Position numbers and translations under genes: made by a program. The notes under the pieces are model-generated. The model worked only from the letters and a program-made list of their open reading frames with translations. It made no database searches and was not told the DNA's origin. A stretch of DNA of 9,275 nt, from assembly GCA_031289385.1 (NCBI GenBank), contig JAITPP010000249.1, positions 1 through 9,275 on the forward strand. Reading direction: 5' to 3'. Source of the DNA: Prevotellaceae bacterium (lineage in GTDB: Bacteria; Bacteroidota; Bacteroidia; Bacteroidales; UBA932). Position 1 is the first letter of the stretch. The number at the start of each line of letters is the position of its first letter. Positions 1 through 6,834 of the stretch are shown piece after piece.

Positions 1-18
1 TTTTTCTACCGAGCGATG

Positions 19-49
19 CAAACCTAACGGCTTGCTTTTTTGAAAACAA
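19..49 (-). promoter_or_regulatory. Putative promoter firing leftward out of the window
   Basis: On the minus strand a TAGGTTTG box (plus positions 19-26) matches the Bacteroidota -7 consensus TAnnTTTG, and a TTG lies about 20 bp upstream. The gene it would serve lies left of position 1. The short plus-strand reading frames here are too short to judge, so positions 1-77 hold no supported gene. Confidence 0.4.
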
Positions 50-77
50 TCTTTTATAGTTTATTTATTTTTTGTTA

Positions 78-203
78 CTAAATACCAACGACTAAATACC
101 AACGACTAAATACCAACGACCAACGACTAAATACCAACGACTAAATACCAACGACTAACGACCAACGACTAACGACTAACGACTAACGCCCAACGACCAA
201 CGA
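78..203. repeat. Heptamer array A: 18 consecutive 7-bp units at the ubiX 3' end
   Basis: The stretch is 18 units in unbroken 7-bp register, of three main types: CTAAATA, CCAACGA and CTAACGA, with one CTAACGC. In the left half the first two alternate and give a 14-bp period; the right half uses mostly CTAACGA and CCAACGA. The last four units (176-203) lie inside ubiX: they encode its final residues, and its stop codon TAG (176-178) is the start of a CTAACGA unit. Read along ubiX the array is GT-rich. Its function is unknown. Confidence 0.95.
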
Positions 204-754
204 CTATTTTCATCATCTATTTGGGCTAACTGCAAAACACGTTCGGTTACGGTTTTGACAATGTCGGTTATGGTTTGCGGCTTGCTGTAAAATGATGGCG
301 ATGCGGGACAAACTATTGCGCCTGCAAGCGTAATTTTTTCCATGTTTTGTATGTGTATCAAATTCAGCGGTGTTTCGCGGGTTACAACAATAAGTTTTCG
401 GCGTTCTTTAAGCATTACATCTGCCGTGCGCGAAATAAGGTCGTTGGCATATCCGTTGGCAATGCGGGCAAGCGTTCCCATCGAACAGGGAATAACAATT
501 AACGTATCAAAATCGGACGAGCCCGATGCAAATGAAACAAAAAAATTATTGTTATCATAAATCGTTAAATGGGTGTATTTTTCGATAATATTTTCGCCCG
601 TTTCGTAGTCAAAAACTTTTTTGCCTGTTTCGGTAAATATCACGGCTATTTCGTCAAATTCGTTGCTGTGAATGGCAAGTGTATCAAGCAAATGTTTTGC
701 ATAAATATGTCCGCTTGCTCCGGTTATTCCTATTACTATTTTGCGTTTTTTCAT
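176..754 (-). CDS. ubiX: UbiX-type flavin prenyltransferase
   Basis: A 192-residue protein of normal length for flavin prenyltransferases, which join a dimethylallyl group to FMN to make prenyl-FMN, the cofactor of UbiD-type decarboxylases; it should be cytoplasmic and oligomeric. Visible family motifs are the N-terminal GITGASG nucleotide-binding loop (residues 9-15), ASGS (77-80), PCSMGTLARIANG (89-101) and the ERRKLIVVTRETPL block (117-130), whose Arg and Glu residues contact the prenyl phosphate in the family. The start at 754 puts MKKRKIVIGITGASG at the N-terminus and lies just below a good promoter. The protein ends NSRWSLGVSR. Relatives usually stop near an RWG-type end, so the last six or so residues look like read-through into heptamer array A. 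No UbiD partner is in the window. An aromatic-acid decarboxylase subunit (Pad1-like) is the same family. Confidence 0.93.
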   Translation of the reverse strand: MKKRKIVIGITGASGHIYAKHLLDTLAIHSNEFDEIAVIFTETGKKVFDYETGENIIEKYTHLTIYDNNNFFVSFASGSSDFDTLIVIPCSMGTLARIANGYANDLISRTADVMLKERRKLIVVTRETPLNLIHIQNMEKITLAGAIVCPASPSFYSKPQTITDIVKTVTERVLQLAQIDDENSRWSLGVSR

Positions 755-772
755 TTCATGTAAATTGTTTTA

Positions 773-803
773 CAAATGTATATATTTATTGCATATTGAC
801 AAA
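773..803 (-). promoter_or_regulatory. ubiX promoter (Bacteroidota type)
   Basis: On the minus strand TTTG (plus 800-803) is followed after exactly 19 bp by TACATTTG (773-780). This is an ideal -33/-7 pair for the Bacteroidota primary sigma factor. The expected transcript leader before the ATG at 754 is only about a dozen bases. Confidence 0.75.
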
Positions 804-818
804 TCATTTTTAATTTTG
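788..818 (+). promoter_or_regulatory. Promoter of the def-ygiQ-SGNH operon
   Basis: ATTG (788-791), 19 bp, then TAATTTTG (811-818) match the -33/-7 pattern on the plus strand, with the ATG at 853. The region overlaps the divergent ubiX promoter, so the two -33 boxes interlock and the two polymerases could compete. Confidence 0.65.
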
Positions 819-852
819 TAAGAAAATATTACAAATAAAAAATTATAAAATT

Positions 853-1488
853 ATGAATTTACGGTTTACAACTAACATCTTACGACTTATGACTTACAAC
901 TTACGACTGTTGTTAGTGCTTGTTTTTATTGCAGGATGTACAAAATCTCAGACATCGTTTACGAGCGATGAAATTGAAACAATAAACAAATATCCGCAGC
1001 AAAAAATGCGCGTATTGCTTTATGATGATAAAACAGATTCGTTGTTTTTGCGGCAGCAGACAAAAGAATTTTCCGACGAAGATTTGCAAAGCGATATTTT
1101 CAAAAATCTTAAAGCGCAAATGTTGCTTACTGTGCTTGATACCGCAAATACAGGCGTTGGCATTGCTGCGCCGCAGGTAGGTATTTCGCGCCGACTGATT
1201 GCTGTTCAGCGTTTCGATAAGCCCGACGAGCCTTTTGAATTTTACGCAAACGCTTATATTGTTTACTTTTCGGACGAAAAAAGAATTGGCGCAGAAGGTT
1301 GTTTGTCGATTCCAAATAGGCGCGGAAATGTTGAACGCTCTGAAACAATAGTTGTAAAATATATTGATACCGAAAGTTTGAAACCCTGTGCCGATACCGT
1401 TTCGGGATTTTCTGCCGTGATATTTCAGCACGAAATTGATCATCTCGACGGCGTTTTGTATATCGACAAACTTTATCCCGATGCTTGA
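853..1488 (+). CDS. def: Lipoprotein peptide deformylase-like protein
   Basis: A 211-residue peptide deformylase homologue with all three catalytic motifs: GVGIAAPQ (residues 101-108), EGCLS (148-152, metal ligand Cys150) and QHEIDH (192-197, ligands His193 and His197, catalytic Glu194). Canonical deformylases remove the formyl group from nascent proteins in the cytoplasm and have no signal peptide. This one begins with a basic, hydrophobic segment ending in the lipobox IAGC (Cys29), so it is probably an exported lipoprotein; such exported deformylase paralogues occur in Bacteroidota and their substrate is unclear. The start may be Met1 (853) or Met13 (889); both give a plausible lipoprotein signal. 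Residues about 3-18 are encoded by seven heptamer units. The stop codon overlaps the next gene by 8 bp, suggesting translational coupling. A cytoplasmic housekeeping deformylase is expected elsewhere in the genome. Confidence 0.88.
   Translation: MNLRFTTNILRLMTYNLRLLLVLVFIAGCTKSQTSFTSDEIETINKYPQQKMRVLLYDDKTDSLFLRQQTKEFSDEDLQSDIFKNLKAQMLLTVLDTANTGVGIAAPQVGISRRLIAVQRFDKPDEPFEFYANAYIVYFSDEKRIGAEGCLSIPNRRGNVERSETIVVKYIDTESLKPCADTVSGFSAVIFQHEIDHLDGVLYIDKLYPDA
858..906. repeat. Heptamer array B inside the def signal-peptide codons
   Basis: Seven units in exact register: TTTACGG, TTTACAA, CTAACAT, CTTACGA, CTTATGA, CTTACAA, CTTACGA. They are the reverse complement of the TCGTAAG/TTGTAAG units found after the SGNH gene. 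Translated in frame they give a 7-residue rhythm (LRFTTNI, then LRLMTYN, then LR). The CTTATGA variant creates the alternative start codon at 889. Confidence 0.85.
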
Positions 1489-3232
1489 TTTCGGCGACAC
1501 AAAACTATGGTTGCCGACTTCAAAAAAAGAAGTTGATAATTTAGGCTGGGATTATATTGATATAATATTTTTCAGCGGCGATGCTTATATCGATCATCCT
1601 GCGTTTGGCGCTGCGCTTATTGCGCGTGTTTGGGAAAATCTCGGATTTCGTGTTGCAATTATTCCGCAGCCTAACTGGCGCGACGATTTGCGCGATTTCA
1701 AAAAACTCGGCAATCCGCGTTTGTTTTTCGCCGTTTCGTCGGGAAATATGGACAGCATGGTAAATCATTACACTGCCAACAAACGCCTGCGAAGCAACGA
1801 TGCTTATACGCCCAACGACGAGCATGGCTTTCGTCCCGATTATGCAGTAAATGTTTACACAAATATTCTGAAAAAACTTTATCCGCAAACGCCTGTAATA
1901 ATTGGCGGAATTGAGGTTTCGTTGCGCCGACTTACTCATTACGATTATTGGAACGACAAACTTTTGCCGAGCATTTTAATCAGCAGCAACGCCGATTTAC
2001 TGTGTTACGGAATGGGCGAAAAATCGTCGGAAGAAATTGCGATGCGAATTGCCAAAGGCGAGAAAATACACGCTCTCACCGATATTCCCCAAACCGCCTG
2101 CAAAACAAAAAATATTGAATTTGATGATAATATTTTGCGATTAAATTCTTACGAAGAATGTGTAAAAAGCAAGAAAAAATTTGCCGAAAATTTCCGTTTG
2201 TTCGAAGAAGAAAGCAATGTGTTTTCGCCACGCATAATTGTTGAATCGGTTGGCGGCGTTGATATTGTTGTAAATCCGCCTTACGCAAATATGACAGAAA
2301 CGGAAATTGATGCCGTTTACGATTTGCCGTTTACACGAATGCCGCATCCGCGCTACAAAAACAAACATATTTCGGCTTACGAAATGATAAAACATTCGGT
2401 AAATATTCATCGCGGATGTTTCGGAGGATGCAGTTTTTGTACAATTTCGGCGCATCAGGGAAAATTTATTACAAGCCGCAGCGAAAAATCAATATTAAAT
2501 GAAATTGATAAAATCACAAAAATGGCGGATTTTAAAGGCTATATAAGCGATATTGGCGGACCGTCGGCAAATATGTACGCAATGTGCGGAAAAAACACAA
2601 ATATCTGCGCAAAATGCCGTCGCGCCTCGTGTTTGTTTCCCAATATCTGCAAAAATCTTAATAACAATCACAGCAAACTTACTGCCGTTTATAAAAAAAT
2701 AAATACTTTGCCGAATGTGAAAAAAGCAACAATAGGCAGCGGTATTCGCTACGATTTATTTATGAACGAAACAGGATTTTTTGATAAAAACGGCGAAGAA
2801 TATTTCAAACAATTAGTGAAATATCATGTTTCGGGACGATTGAAAGTTGCGCCCGAACACACCTCCGACAAGGTTTTGAAATCAATACGAAAACCATCGT
2901 TTAATTTATTCAAAACATTGAAAAATAAATTTGATAAAATAAACAGAGATGAAAATCTTAATCAGCAAATAATACCGTATTTCATATCGTGCTTGCCATA
3001 CTGCACTTTTGATGACATGAAAAAATTAGCGAACGAAACAAAAAATCTTAACTTGAAACTCGAACAGGTGCAAGCATTTACGCCAACTCCAATGACTTTG
3101 GCATCAGCAATATATTACACAGGAATCAATCCTTATACGGGCGAAAAAGTTTTTGTGGCGCACACCACCGAAGAGCGTAAAAAACAAACAGAACAATTTT
3201 TTTTATACAAACATAATAATTCTAAAAAATAA
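1481..3232 (+). CDS. ygiQ: YgiQ-family radical SAM protein
   Basis: A 583-residue protein from the chosen start. ATG 1481 overlaps the def stop in the string ATGCTTGA and gives the family N-terminus LWLPTSKKEV; an in-frame ATG 15 codons earlier (1436) would lie deep inside def and adds nothing family-like. The YgiQ N-terminal domain (about residues 8-300) includes FFSGDAYIDHP, PQPNWRDDLRDF and GGIEVSLRRLTHYDYW. The radical SAM core follows, with the 4Fe-4S motif CxxxCxxC at Cys313, Cys317 and Cys320. A second cluster (Cys369, 376, 379, 384, 390) is typical of the family and may bind another metal. E. coli YgiQ is longer (739 residues); the shorter C-terminus here seems common in Bacteroidota, from memory. 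The reaction catalysed is not known. It is the second gene of the operon, and the next gene starts 5 bp after its stop. Confidence 0.93.
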   Translation: MLDFGDTKLWLPTSKKEVDNLGWDYIDIIFFSGDAYIDHPAFGAALIARVWENLGFRVAIIPQPNWRDDLRDFKKLGNPRLFFAVSSGNMDSMVNHYTANKRLRSNDAYTPNDEHGFRPDYAVNVYTNILKKLYPQTPVIIGGIEVSLRRLTHYDYWNDKLLPSILISSNADLLCYGMGEKSSEEIAMRIAKGEKIHALTDIPQTACKTKNIEFDDNILRLNSYEECVKSKKKFAENFRLFEEESNVFSPRIIVESVGGVDIVVNPPYANMTETEIDAVYDLPFTRMPHPRYKNKHISAYEMIKHSVNIHRGCFGGCSFCTISAHQGKFITSRSEKSILNEIDKITKMADFKGYISDIGGPSANMYAMCGKNTNICAKCRRASCLFPNICKNLNNNHSKLTAVYKKINTLPNVKKATIGSGIRYDLFMNETGFFDKNGEEYFKQLVKYHVSGRLKVAPEHTSDKVLKSIRKPSFNLFKTLKNKFDKINRDENLNQQIIPYFISCLPYCTFDDMKKLANETKNLNLKLEQVQAFTPTPMTLASAIYYTGINPYTGEKVFVAHTTEERKKQTEQFFLYKHNNSKK

Positions 3233-3237
3233 AAAAC

Positions 3238-4317
3238 ATGAAAAAAACAATCGCATTTATCACTACATTTTTATTGATTTTGCCGCTCGCATTTTCGCAA
3301 AATGTGAAATGGACGGAAGGCAGACAATTAACAATAGAAGGACGAGCAAGCACAGGGCAATCGCATGATTACGATAGACTTCCTGCATTTGCCCGCGAAA
3401 CAGCCCGCAAAGAAGTTTGGACATTGAGCGAAAATTCTGCCGGCATCAACATTCGTTTTTCTACCGATTCCGACACTTTGCACGTGCGCTGGGTATTGCG
3501 CTCGGTTTGCAAAATGCCGCACATGACAGATTGCGCAATGAACGGAATAGATTTGTATGCTTACGACGAAGAAAATTCGTGTTGGCGTTGGGCTGGAATA
3601 AAACTCTCGTGGGACGGAAAAAACACAGGAATTATGTTGCAGGGAATAACAAAAAAAATGCGCGATTATATGCTGTATTTGCCTTTGTACACAAGCATAG
3701 ATTCTGTTTTTGTAGGCGTAAACGATGATGCGCAAATACAAAAATTTGTTCGCCGCGAAAATAAAAAACCAATAGTTCATTACGGCACATCAATCGTGCA
3801 GGGAGCGTCGGCATCGCGTGCGGGAATGTGCTCTACGGCGCAAATAGGACGCGCATTTGATACCGAAGTTATAAATCTCGGCTTTTCGGGAAACGCACGA
3901 ATGGAAGAAATCATCGCCAAAGTGATGACGCAAATTGATGCTTGCTGCTACATTGTCGATTGCAACGCAAATATGGCAGCCGAAATGATTGCCGAACGAG
4001 CCGTGCCGTTTGTAAAACAACTGCGCGAAGCACGCAAAAACGTTCCAATAATTCTTGTTGAACGCACTCTTGCCGCAAACTCGTGGCTGAAAGCCGAAAC
4101 AAAGCAAAAAATAAATGATGGCAATTTAGAATTAAAAAAATCGTACGAAAAATTACTATCCGAAGGATTTGAAAATATTTACTACGTATCCGAAAGAAAT
4201 TTAACCGCCGACAGCAGCGAACACACAATCGACGGCGAACATTACACCGACACAGGATTTACCGAATACAGCAAATATCTGATACAAATTTTAGAAAAAG
4301 TGATAAGTCGTAAGTGA
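3238..4317 (+). CDS. Secreted SGNH/GDSL hydrolase with GxDLY N-terminal domain
   Basis: A 359-residue protein with a clear Sec signal peptide (KK, hydrophobic stretch, likely cleavage after Ser20, AFS/QN). An N-terminal beta-rich domain contains GIDLY (residues 103-107), the hallmark of the GxDLY domain that precedes this esterase type. The SGNH hydrolase domain runs from about 178 to 355: YGTSIVQGASASRAGM (182-197, nucleophile Ser185), LGFSGNARME (214-223, oxyanion-hole Gly), DCNAN (241-245) and DGEHYTDTGF (332-341, catalytic Asp332 and His335). Members are predicted periplasmic or surface esterases acting on acylated glycans; the substrate here cannot be told. It starts 5 bp after ygiQ, so it is co-transcribed. 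The last three codons and the TGA stop (AGTCGTAAGTGA) belong to heptamer array C, so the natural end was probably a few residues different. Confidence 0.88.
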   Translation: MKKTIAFITTFLLILPLAFSQNVKWTEGRQLTIEGRASTGQSHDYDRLPAFARETARKEVWTLSENSAGINIRFSTDSDTLHVRWVLRSVCKMPHMTDCAMNGIDLYAYDEENSCWRWAGIKLSWDGKNTGIMLQGITKKMRDYMLYLPLYTSIDSVFVGVNDDAQIQKFVRRENKKPIVHYGTSIVQGASASRAGMCSTAQIGRAFDTEVINLGFSGNARMEEIIAKVMTQIDACCYIVDCNANMAAEMIAERAVPFVKQLREARKNVPIILVERTLAANSWLKAETKQKINDGNLELKKSYEKLLSEGFENIYYVSERNLTADSSEHTIDGEHYTDTGFTEYSKYLIQILEKVISRK

Positions 4318-4466
4318 TTTTAAGTCGTAAGTTGTAAGTTGTAAGTCGTAAGTCGTAAGGAAAAGAAGTTAAGAAGTTAAGAAGTTAAGGAAGTTATTAA
4401 TCATTAATCATTAACCACTAATCATTAATAATTAATCATTAATAATTAATTCTCAATTCTCAATTG
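4304..4466. repeat. Heptamer/octamer array C between the SGNH gene and tpiA
   Basis: There are three blocks in sequence. First come eight heptamers of the TCGTAAG/TTGTAAG type (4304-4359, including the degenerate TAAGTGA and TTTTAAG). Then three exact octamers GAAGTTAA (4365-4388) plus a degenerate copy. Last are ten heptamers of the TTAATCA type (4397-4466), ending as TTAATTC, TCAATTC and TCAATTG. The unit changes twice within 160 bp while the short-period structure persists. The array fills the whole spacer up to the tpiA promoter, and no terminator hairpin was seen. Confidence 0.9.
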
Positions 4467-4481
4467 AATTTACTACCTTTG
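4446..4481 (+). promoter_or_regulatory. tpiA promoter
   Basis: TACCTTTG (4474-4481) is a perfect TAnnTTTG box, 26 bp before the tpiA ATG. The -33 position falls in the last units of heptamer array C and has no good TTTG, so the upstream half of this promoter would be supplied by repeat DNA. Confidence 0.65.
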
Positions 4482-4507
4482 CGGCTTAATTAAAAATTAT
4501 AAGCAAT

Positions 4508-5257
4508 ATGAGAAAAAATATCGTAGCAGGAAATTGGAAAATGAACACTACCGTAAATGAAGGTGTAAAATTAGTTTCCGAAATTATTGAAAAATCAAAA
4601 GATTTATCTAATGTTAAACTTATTGTAGCGCCGCCGTTTACGCACATTTTCAGCGTTGGCGAAAAACTGAAAGGAACTGACATTGGACTGTCGTCGCAAA
4701 ATTGCGCAAGCGAAGCAAAAGGCGCATACACAGGCGAAGTTTCGGCTGAAATGCTTGCAAACATTGGCGTAGAATATGCAATTATCGGACATTCGGAACG
4801 CCGCGAATACTACAAAGAATGTAGCGAAACGCTTTTGAAAAAAGTTAAACTTGCGCTTGCAAACGGCATTGCGCCTATATTTTGCGTAGGCGAAAATCTT
4901 ACCGAGCGCGAAGAAAATCGCCATTTCGACGTTGTAAAACAACAAATCGAAGAAGTTGTTTTTAATATTGATGAAAACGATTTTGAAAAAATAATTATAG
5001 CCTACGAGCCTGTGTGGGCAATAGGTACAGGCAAAACGGCAACTTCCGAACAGGCTCAGGAAATACACGCGCATATTCGTAAAGTTTTGTCGAATAAATT
5101 CGCAGAAAAAGCAGAAAACACATCAATACTTTACGGCGGAAGTTGCAAGCCGAGCAATGCAAAAGAAATATTTGCACAGCCTGATGTTGACGGCGGTTTA
5201 ATTGGCGGCGCAGCGTTAAATGCAGATGATTTTATTGCGATAGCAAAATCGTTTTGA
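4508..5257 (+). CDS. tpiA: Triosephosphate isomerase
   Basis: A 249-residue protein, the usual length for this TIM-barrel enzyme, which interconverts dihydroxyacetone phosphate and glyceraldehyde 3-phosphate in glycolysis and gluconeogenesis. All active-site elements are present: Asn9 and Lys11 in GNWKM, His95 in IIGHSERR, catalytic Glu167 in AYEPVWAIGTGK with the mobile loop 6 (about 168-177), and the phosphate-binding YGGSCKP and GGLIGGAAL segments near the C-terminus. It has its own promoter. Its TGA stop is followed at once, with no spacer base, by heptamer array D, which runs up to prmA. No promoter box lies in that array, so tpiA and prmA are probably transcribed together. Confidence 0.98.
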   Translation: MRKNIVAGNWKMNTTVNEGVKLVSEIIEKSKDLSNVKLIVAPPFTHIFSVGEKLKGTDIGLSSQNCASEAKGAYTGEVSAEMLANIGVEYAIIGHSERREYYKECSETLLKKVKLALANGIAPIFCVGENLTEREENRHFDVVKQQIEEVVFNIDENDFEKIIIAYEPVWAIGTGKTATSEQAQEIHAHIRKVLSNKFAEKAENTSILYGGSCKPSNAKEIFAQPDVDGGLIGGAALNADDFIAIAKSF

Positions 5258-5344
5258 GAATGAAGAATGAAGAGTTAAGAATTAAGAATGACTAAATACG
5301 GAATTACTGAATACGGAATTACTGAATACTAAATACTGAATACC
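5258..5344. repeat. Heptamer array D filling the tpiA-prmA spacer
   Basis: Units from the first base after the tpiA stop: GAATGAA twice, GAGTTAA, GAATTAA, GAATGAC, TAAATAC, then 7- and 8-bp units (GGAATTAC, TGAATAC, GGAATTAC, TGAATAC, TAAATAC, TGAATAC). It ends three bases before the prmA ATG, so the untranslated leader of prmA is repeat DNA, A-rich and unlikely to fold. Confidence 0.88.
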
Positions 5345-5347
5345 AAA

Positions 5348-6184
5348 ATGGATTATTATGAAATAAACTTAACGTTGTCGCCGTTTTCAGCCGATATTTC
5401 GGAAATTGTTGTTGCTGAATTTGCCGATTTGGGATGCGATAGTTTTACCGATACCGAAAACGGGATAAACGCATATATTGCAAAAAATATTTTCGACGAA
5501 AACAAAATAAAAAGTGCTGTTGCAAACCTCGAAAACATTACAAAAATCAACTATTCGACAACCTATATCGAAAAGCAAAACTGGAATGTAATTTGGGAAT
5601 CAAATTTTGAGCCTGTCGTTATTGGCGACTTGTGTACCATTCGCGCACCTTTTCATCATAATTTGCCAAAAACAAAATACGAAATTGTGATAATGCCGAA
5701 AATGTCGTTTGGCACGGGGCATCATGCTACAACTTACCTTGTTGCAGAGGCGTTGCTGAACATTGATGTTACAAATTTGCAAATTCTTGACATGGGTTGC
5801 GGAACAGGAATTTTGTCAATTCTTGCTGCAATGAGAAATGCTGCACACGTTGATGCTATTGATATTGACGAATGGGCTTACACAAATGCAATAGAAAATA
5901 TACGCGAAAATAATACAGAAAAAAAAGTAAGTGTAATTCTCGGCGATGTTAAGCAGATAAACGGAAAATCGTATGATTTAATTCTTGCAAATATCAACAG
6001 AAATATAATTATTTCGGATATAAAATATTATGCACAATCGTTGAAAAACGGCGGAATACTTATAATTAGCGGAATACTCACCGAAGATATTAGCGCAATA
6101 GAAACCGAAGCGAAAAAATACAAGCTCAAAAAAATTGCAGAAAAAAACCGCGATAAGTGGGCGAGAGTCGTATTTGGTATTTAG
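5348..6184 (+). CDS. prmA: Ribosomal protein L11 methyltransferase
   Basis: A 278-residue SAM-dependent methyltransferase of the PrmA family, which methylates ribosomal protein L11 in the cytoplasm. A divergent N-terminal substrate-binding domain (about residues 1-90) precedes a Rossmann methyltransferase domain. Diagnostic features are MSFGTGHHATT (119-129, PrmA signature), the SAM-binding motif I LDMGCGTGILSILA (147-160), the acidic end of strand 2 IDIDEWA (171-177) and the catalytic-site motif LANINRNI (213-220). The start ATG (5348) follows array D by three bases and gives the family-like N-terminus MDYYEINL. The last residues FGI and the TAG stop come from heptamer units TATTTGG and TATTTAG, so array E begins inside the gene. 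Probably in one operon with tpiA. Confidence 0.96.
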   Translation: MDYYEINLTLSPFSADISEIVVAEFADLGCDSFTDTENGINAYIAKNIFDENKIKSAVANLENITKINYSTTYIEKQNWNVIWESNFEPVVIGDLCTIRAPFHHNLPKTKYEIVIMPKMSFGTGHHATTYLVAEALLNIDVTNLQILDMGCGTGILSILAAMRNAAHVDAIDIDEWAYTNAIENIRENNTEKKVSVILGDVKQINGKSYDLILANINRNIIISDIKYYAQSLKNGGILIISGILTEDISAIETEAKKYKLKKIAEKNRDKWARVVFGI

Positions 6185-6401
6185 TCGTTGGTATTTAGTC
6201 GTTGGTATTTAGCCGTTGGTATTTAGTCGTTGGTATTTAGTCGTTAGTATTTAGTCGTTGGTATTTAGTCGTTAGTATTTAGTCGTTGGTATTTAGTCGT
6301 TAGTATTTAGCCGTTGGTATTTAGTCGTTGGTATTTAGTCGTTGGTATTTAGTCGTTGGTATTTAGTCGTTGGTTAAGAATAAAGAGCCAAGAATCAAGA
6401 C
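6171..6401. repeat. Heptamer array E: 14 near-identical 14-bp units after prmA
   Basis: From 6171 to 6373 there are 29 heptamers without one slip in register. After a first TATTTGG, the 14-bp pair TATTTAG-TCGTTGG is repeated 14 times (6178-6373). Variation is limited to TCGTTAG (three times) and CCGTTGG (twice). Four decayed heptamers follow (TTAAGAA, TAAAGAG, CCAAGAA, TCAAGAC; 6374-6401). The units are the reverse complement of those in array A. The prmA stop TAG is the end of the second heptamer. TAG recurs every 14 bp and so appears in all three plus-strand frames. Confidence 0.97.
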
Positions 6402-6417
6402 GTTTCAAATTTAGGTA

Positions 6418-6437
6418 TATAGGTCAAAAATCAGGCT
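6418..6437 (+). repeat. Left terminal inverted repeat of the outer element
   Basis: TATAGGTCAAAAATCAGGCT, a perfect reverse complement of 7095-7114. The flanks diverge on both sides, so the match stops sharply at 20 bp. Confidence 0.9.
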
Positions 6438-6477
6438 GTTTTTTTCGATAAAAATTTCAAAATAAAAAACGTTGCTC

Positions 6478-6485
6478 TAATTTTG
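6478..6485 (+). promoter_or_regulatory. TAnnTTTG promoter box inside the outer element
   Basis: TAATTTTG fits the -7 consensus, but no convincing TTTG lies at -33. It points right, toward the MITE and the terminator at 6835. Confidence 0.4.
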
Positions 6486-6526
6486 CATCGTCAAGCGAAA
6501 CGGAAACAGGCTCTGCTGGAGAGCAA

Positions 6527-6535
6527 CCTGTCAGG
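6527..6535 (+). repeat. Left 9-bp target-site duplication of the MITE
   Basis: CCTGTCAGG, repeated in the same direction at 6792-6800. Both copies directly adjoin the inverted ends of the 256-bp element. Confidence 0.75.
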
Positions 6536-6791
6536 TGGGGTGTAAAATATGTTGAATATGATTTAAAAATATTCGTTCAAAATTTATTTTAACCCTTATT
6601 TTTGTAAGTTCCCTTAGTAGCGAAGGAAACCACTCATAAATCACCCTTATTCATTTATTCTAAATACTTTAATAAGGGAATAAGGGGAAATAAATAAAAT
6701 AAAATATGATGTTACTAAGGGTACTCATAAAAATAAGGGTAAAAAAAGAACGAACATTTACAGAAATAAACCCTTGATTTTTTACGCCCCA
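6536..6791. mobile_element. 256-bp non-coding hairpin element (MITE) nested in the outer element
   Basis: The ends are TGGGGTGTAAAA (6536-6547) and TTTTACGCCCCA (6780-6791), inverted with one mismatch and flanked by the 9-bp duplication CCTGTCAGG. It has no coding potential. Further inverted segments nest inside: 6572-6578 with 6748-6754 (7/7), 6592-6619 with 6713-6740 (25 of 28 pair), and 6644-6652 with 6678-6686 (9/9). Most of the element can therefore fold into one long hairpin. A 9-bp duplication and GTGTAAAA-like ends recall IS256-family elements as a possible trans-acting source; that link is inference. The insertion is younger than the outer element because it splits it. Confidence 0.8.
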
Positions 6792-6800
6792 CCTGTCAGG
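6792..6800 (+). repeat. Right 9-bp target-site duplication of the MITE
   Basis: CCTGTCAGG, identical to 6527-6535. Removing 6536-6800 rebuilds a continuous ancestral sequence. Confidence 0.75.
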
Positions 6801-6834
6801 GTTAGTTTGACCGACCGACAGAAAAAGTCAAAGC

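Noticed and set aside
78..203. CRISPR-like array
   Set aside because: The units are 7 or 14 bp and run head to tail with no unique spacers; no cas genes are near.
1436..1480. Earlier in-frame start for ygiQ
   Set aside because: It would overlap def by 53 bp and adds residues unlike the family; ATG 1481 gives the family N-terminus and a coupling overlap.
913..1500. 195-residue frame antisense to def
   Set aside because: It mirrors the conserved deformylase motifs on the opposite strand and shows no domain of its own; other long antisense frames across ygiQ, SGNH, tpiA and DUF5686 were dismissed for the same reason.
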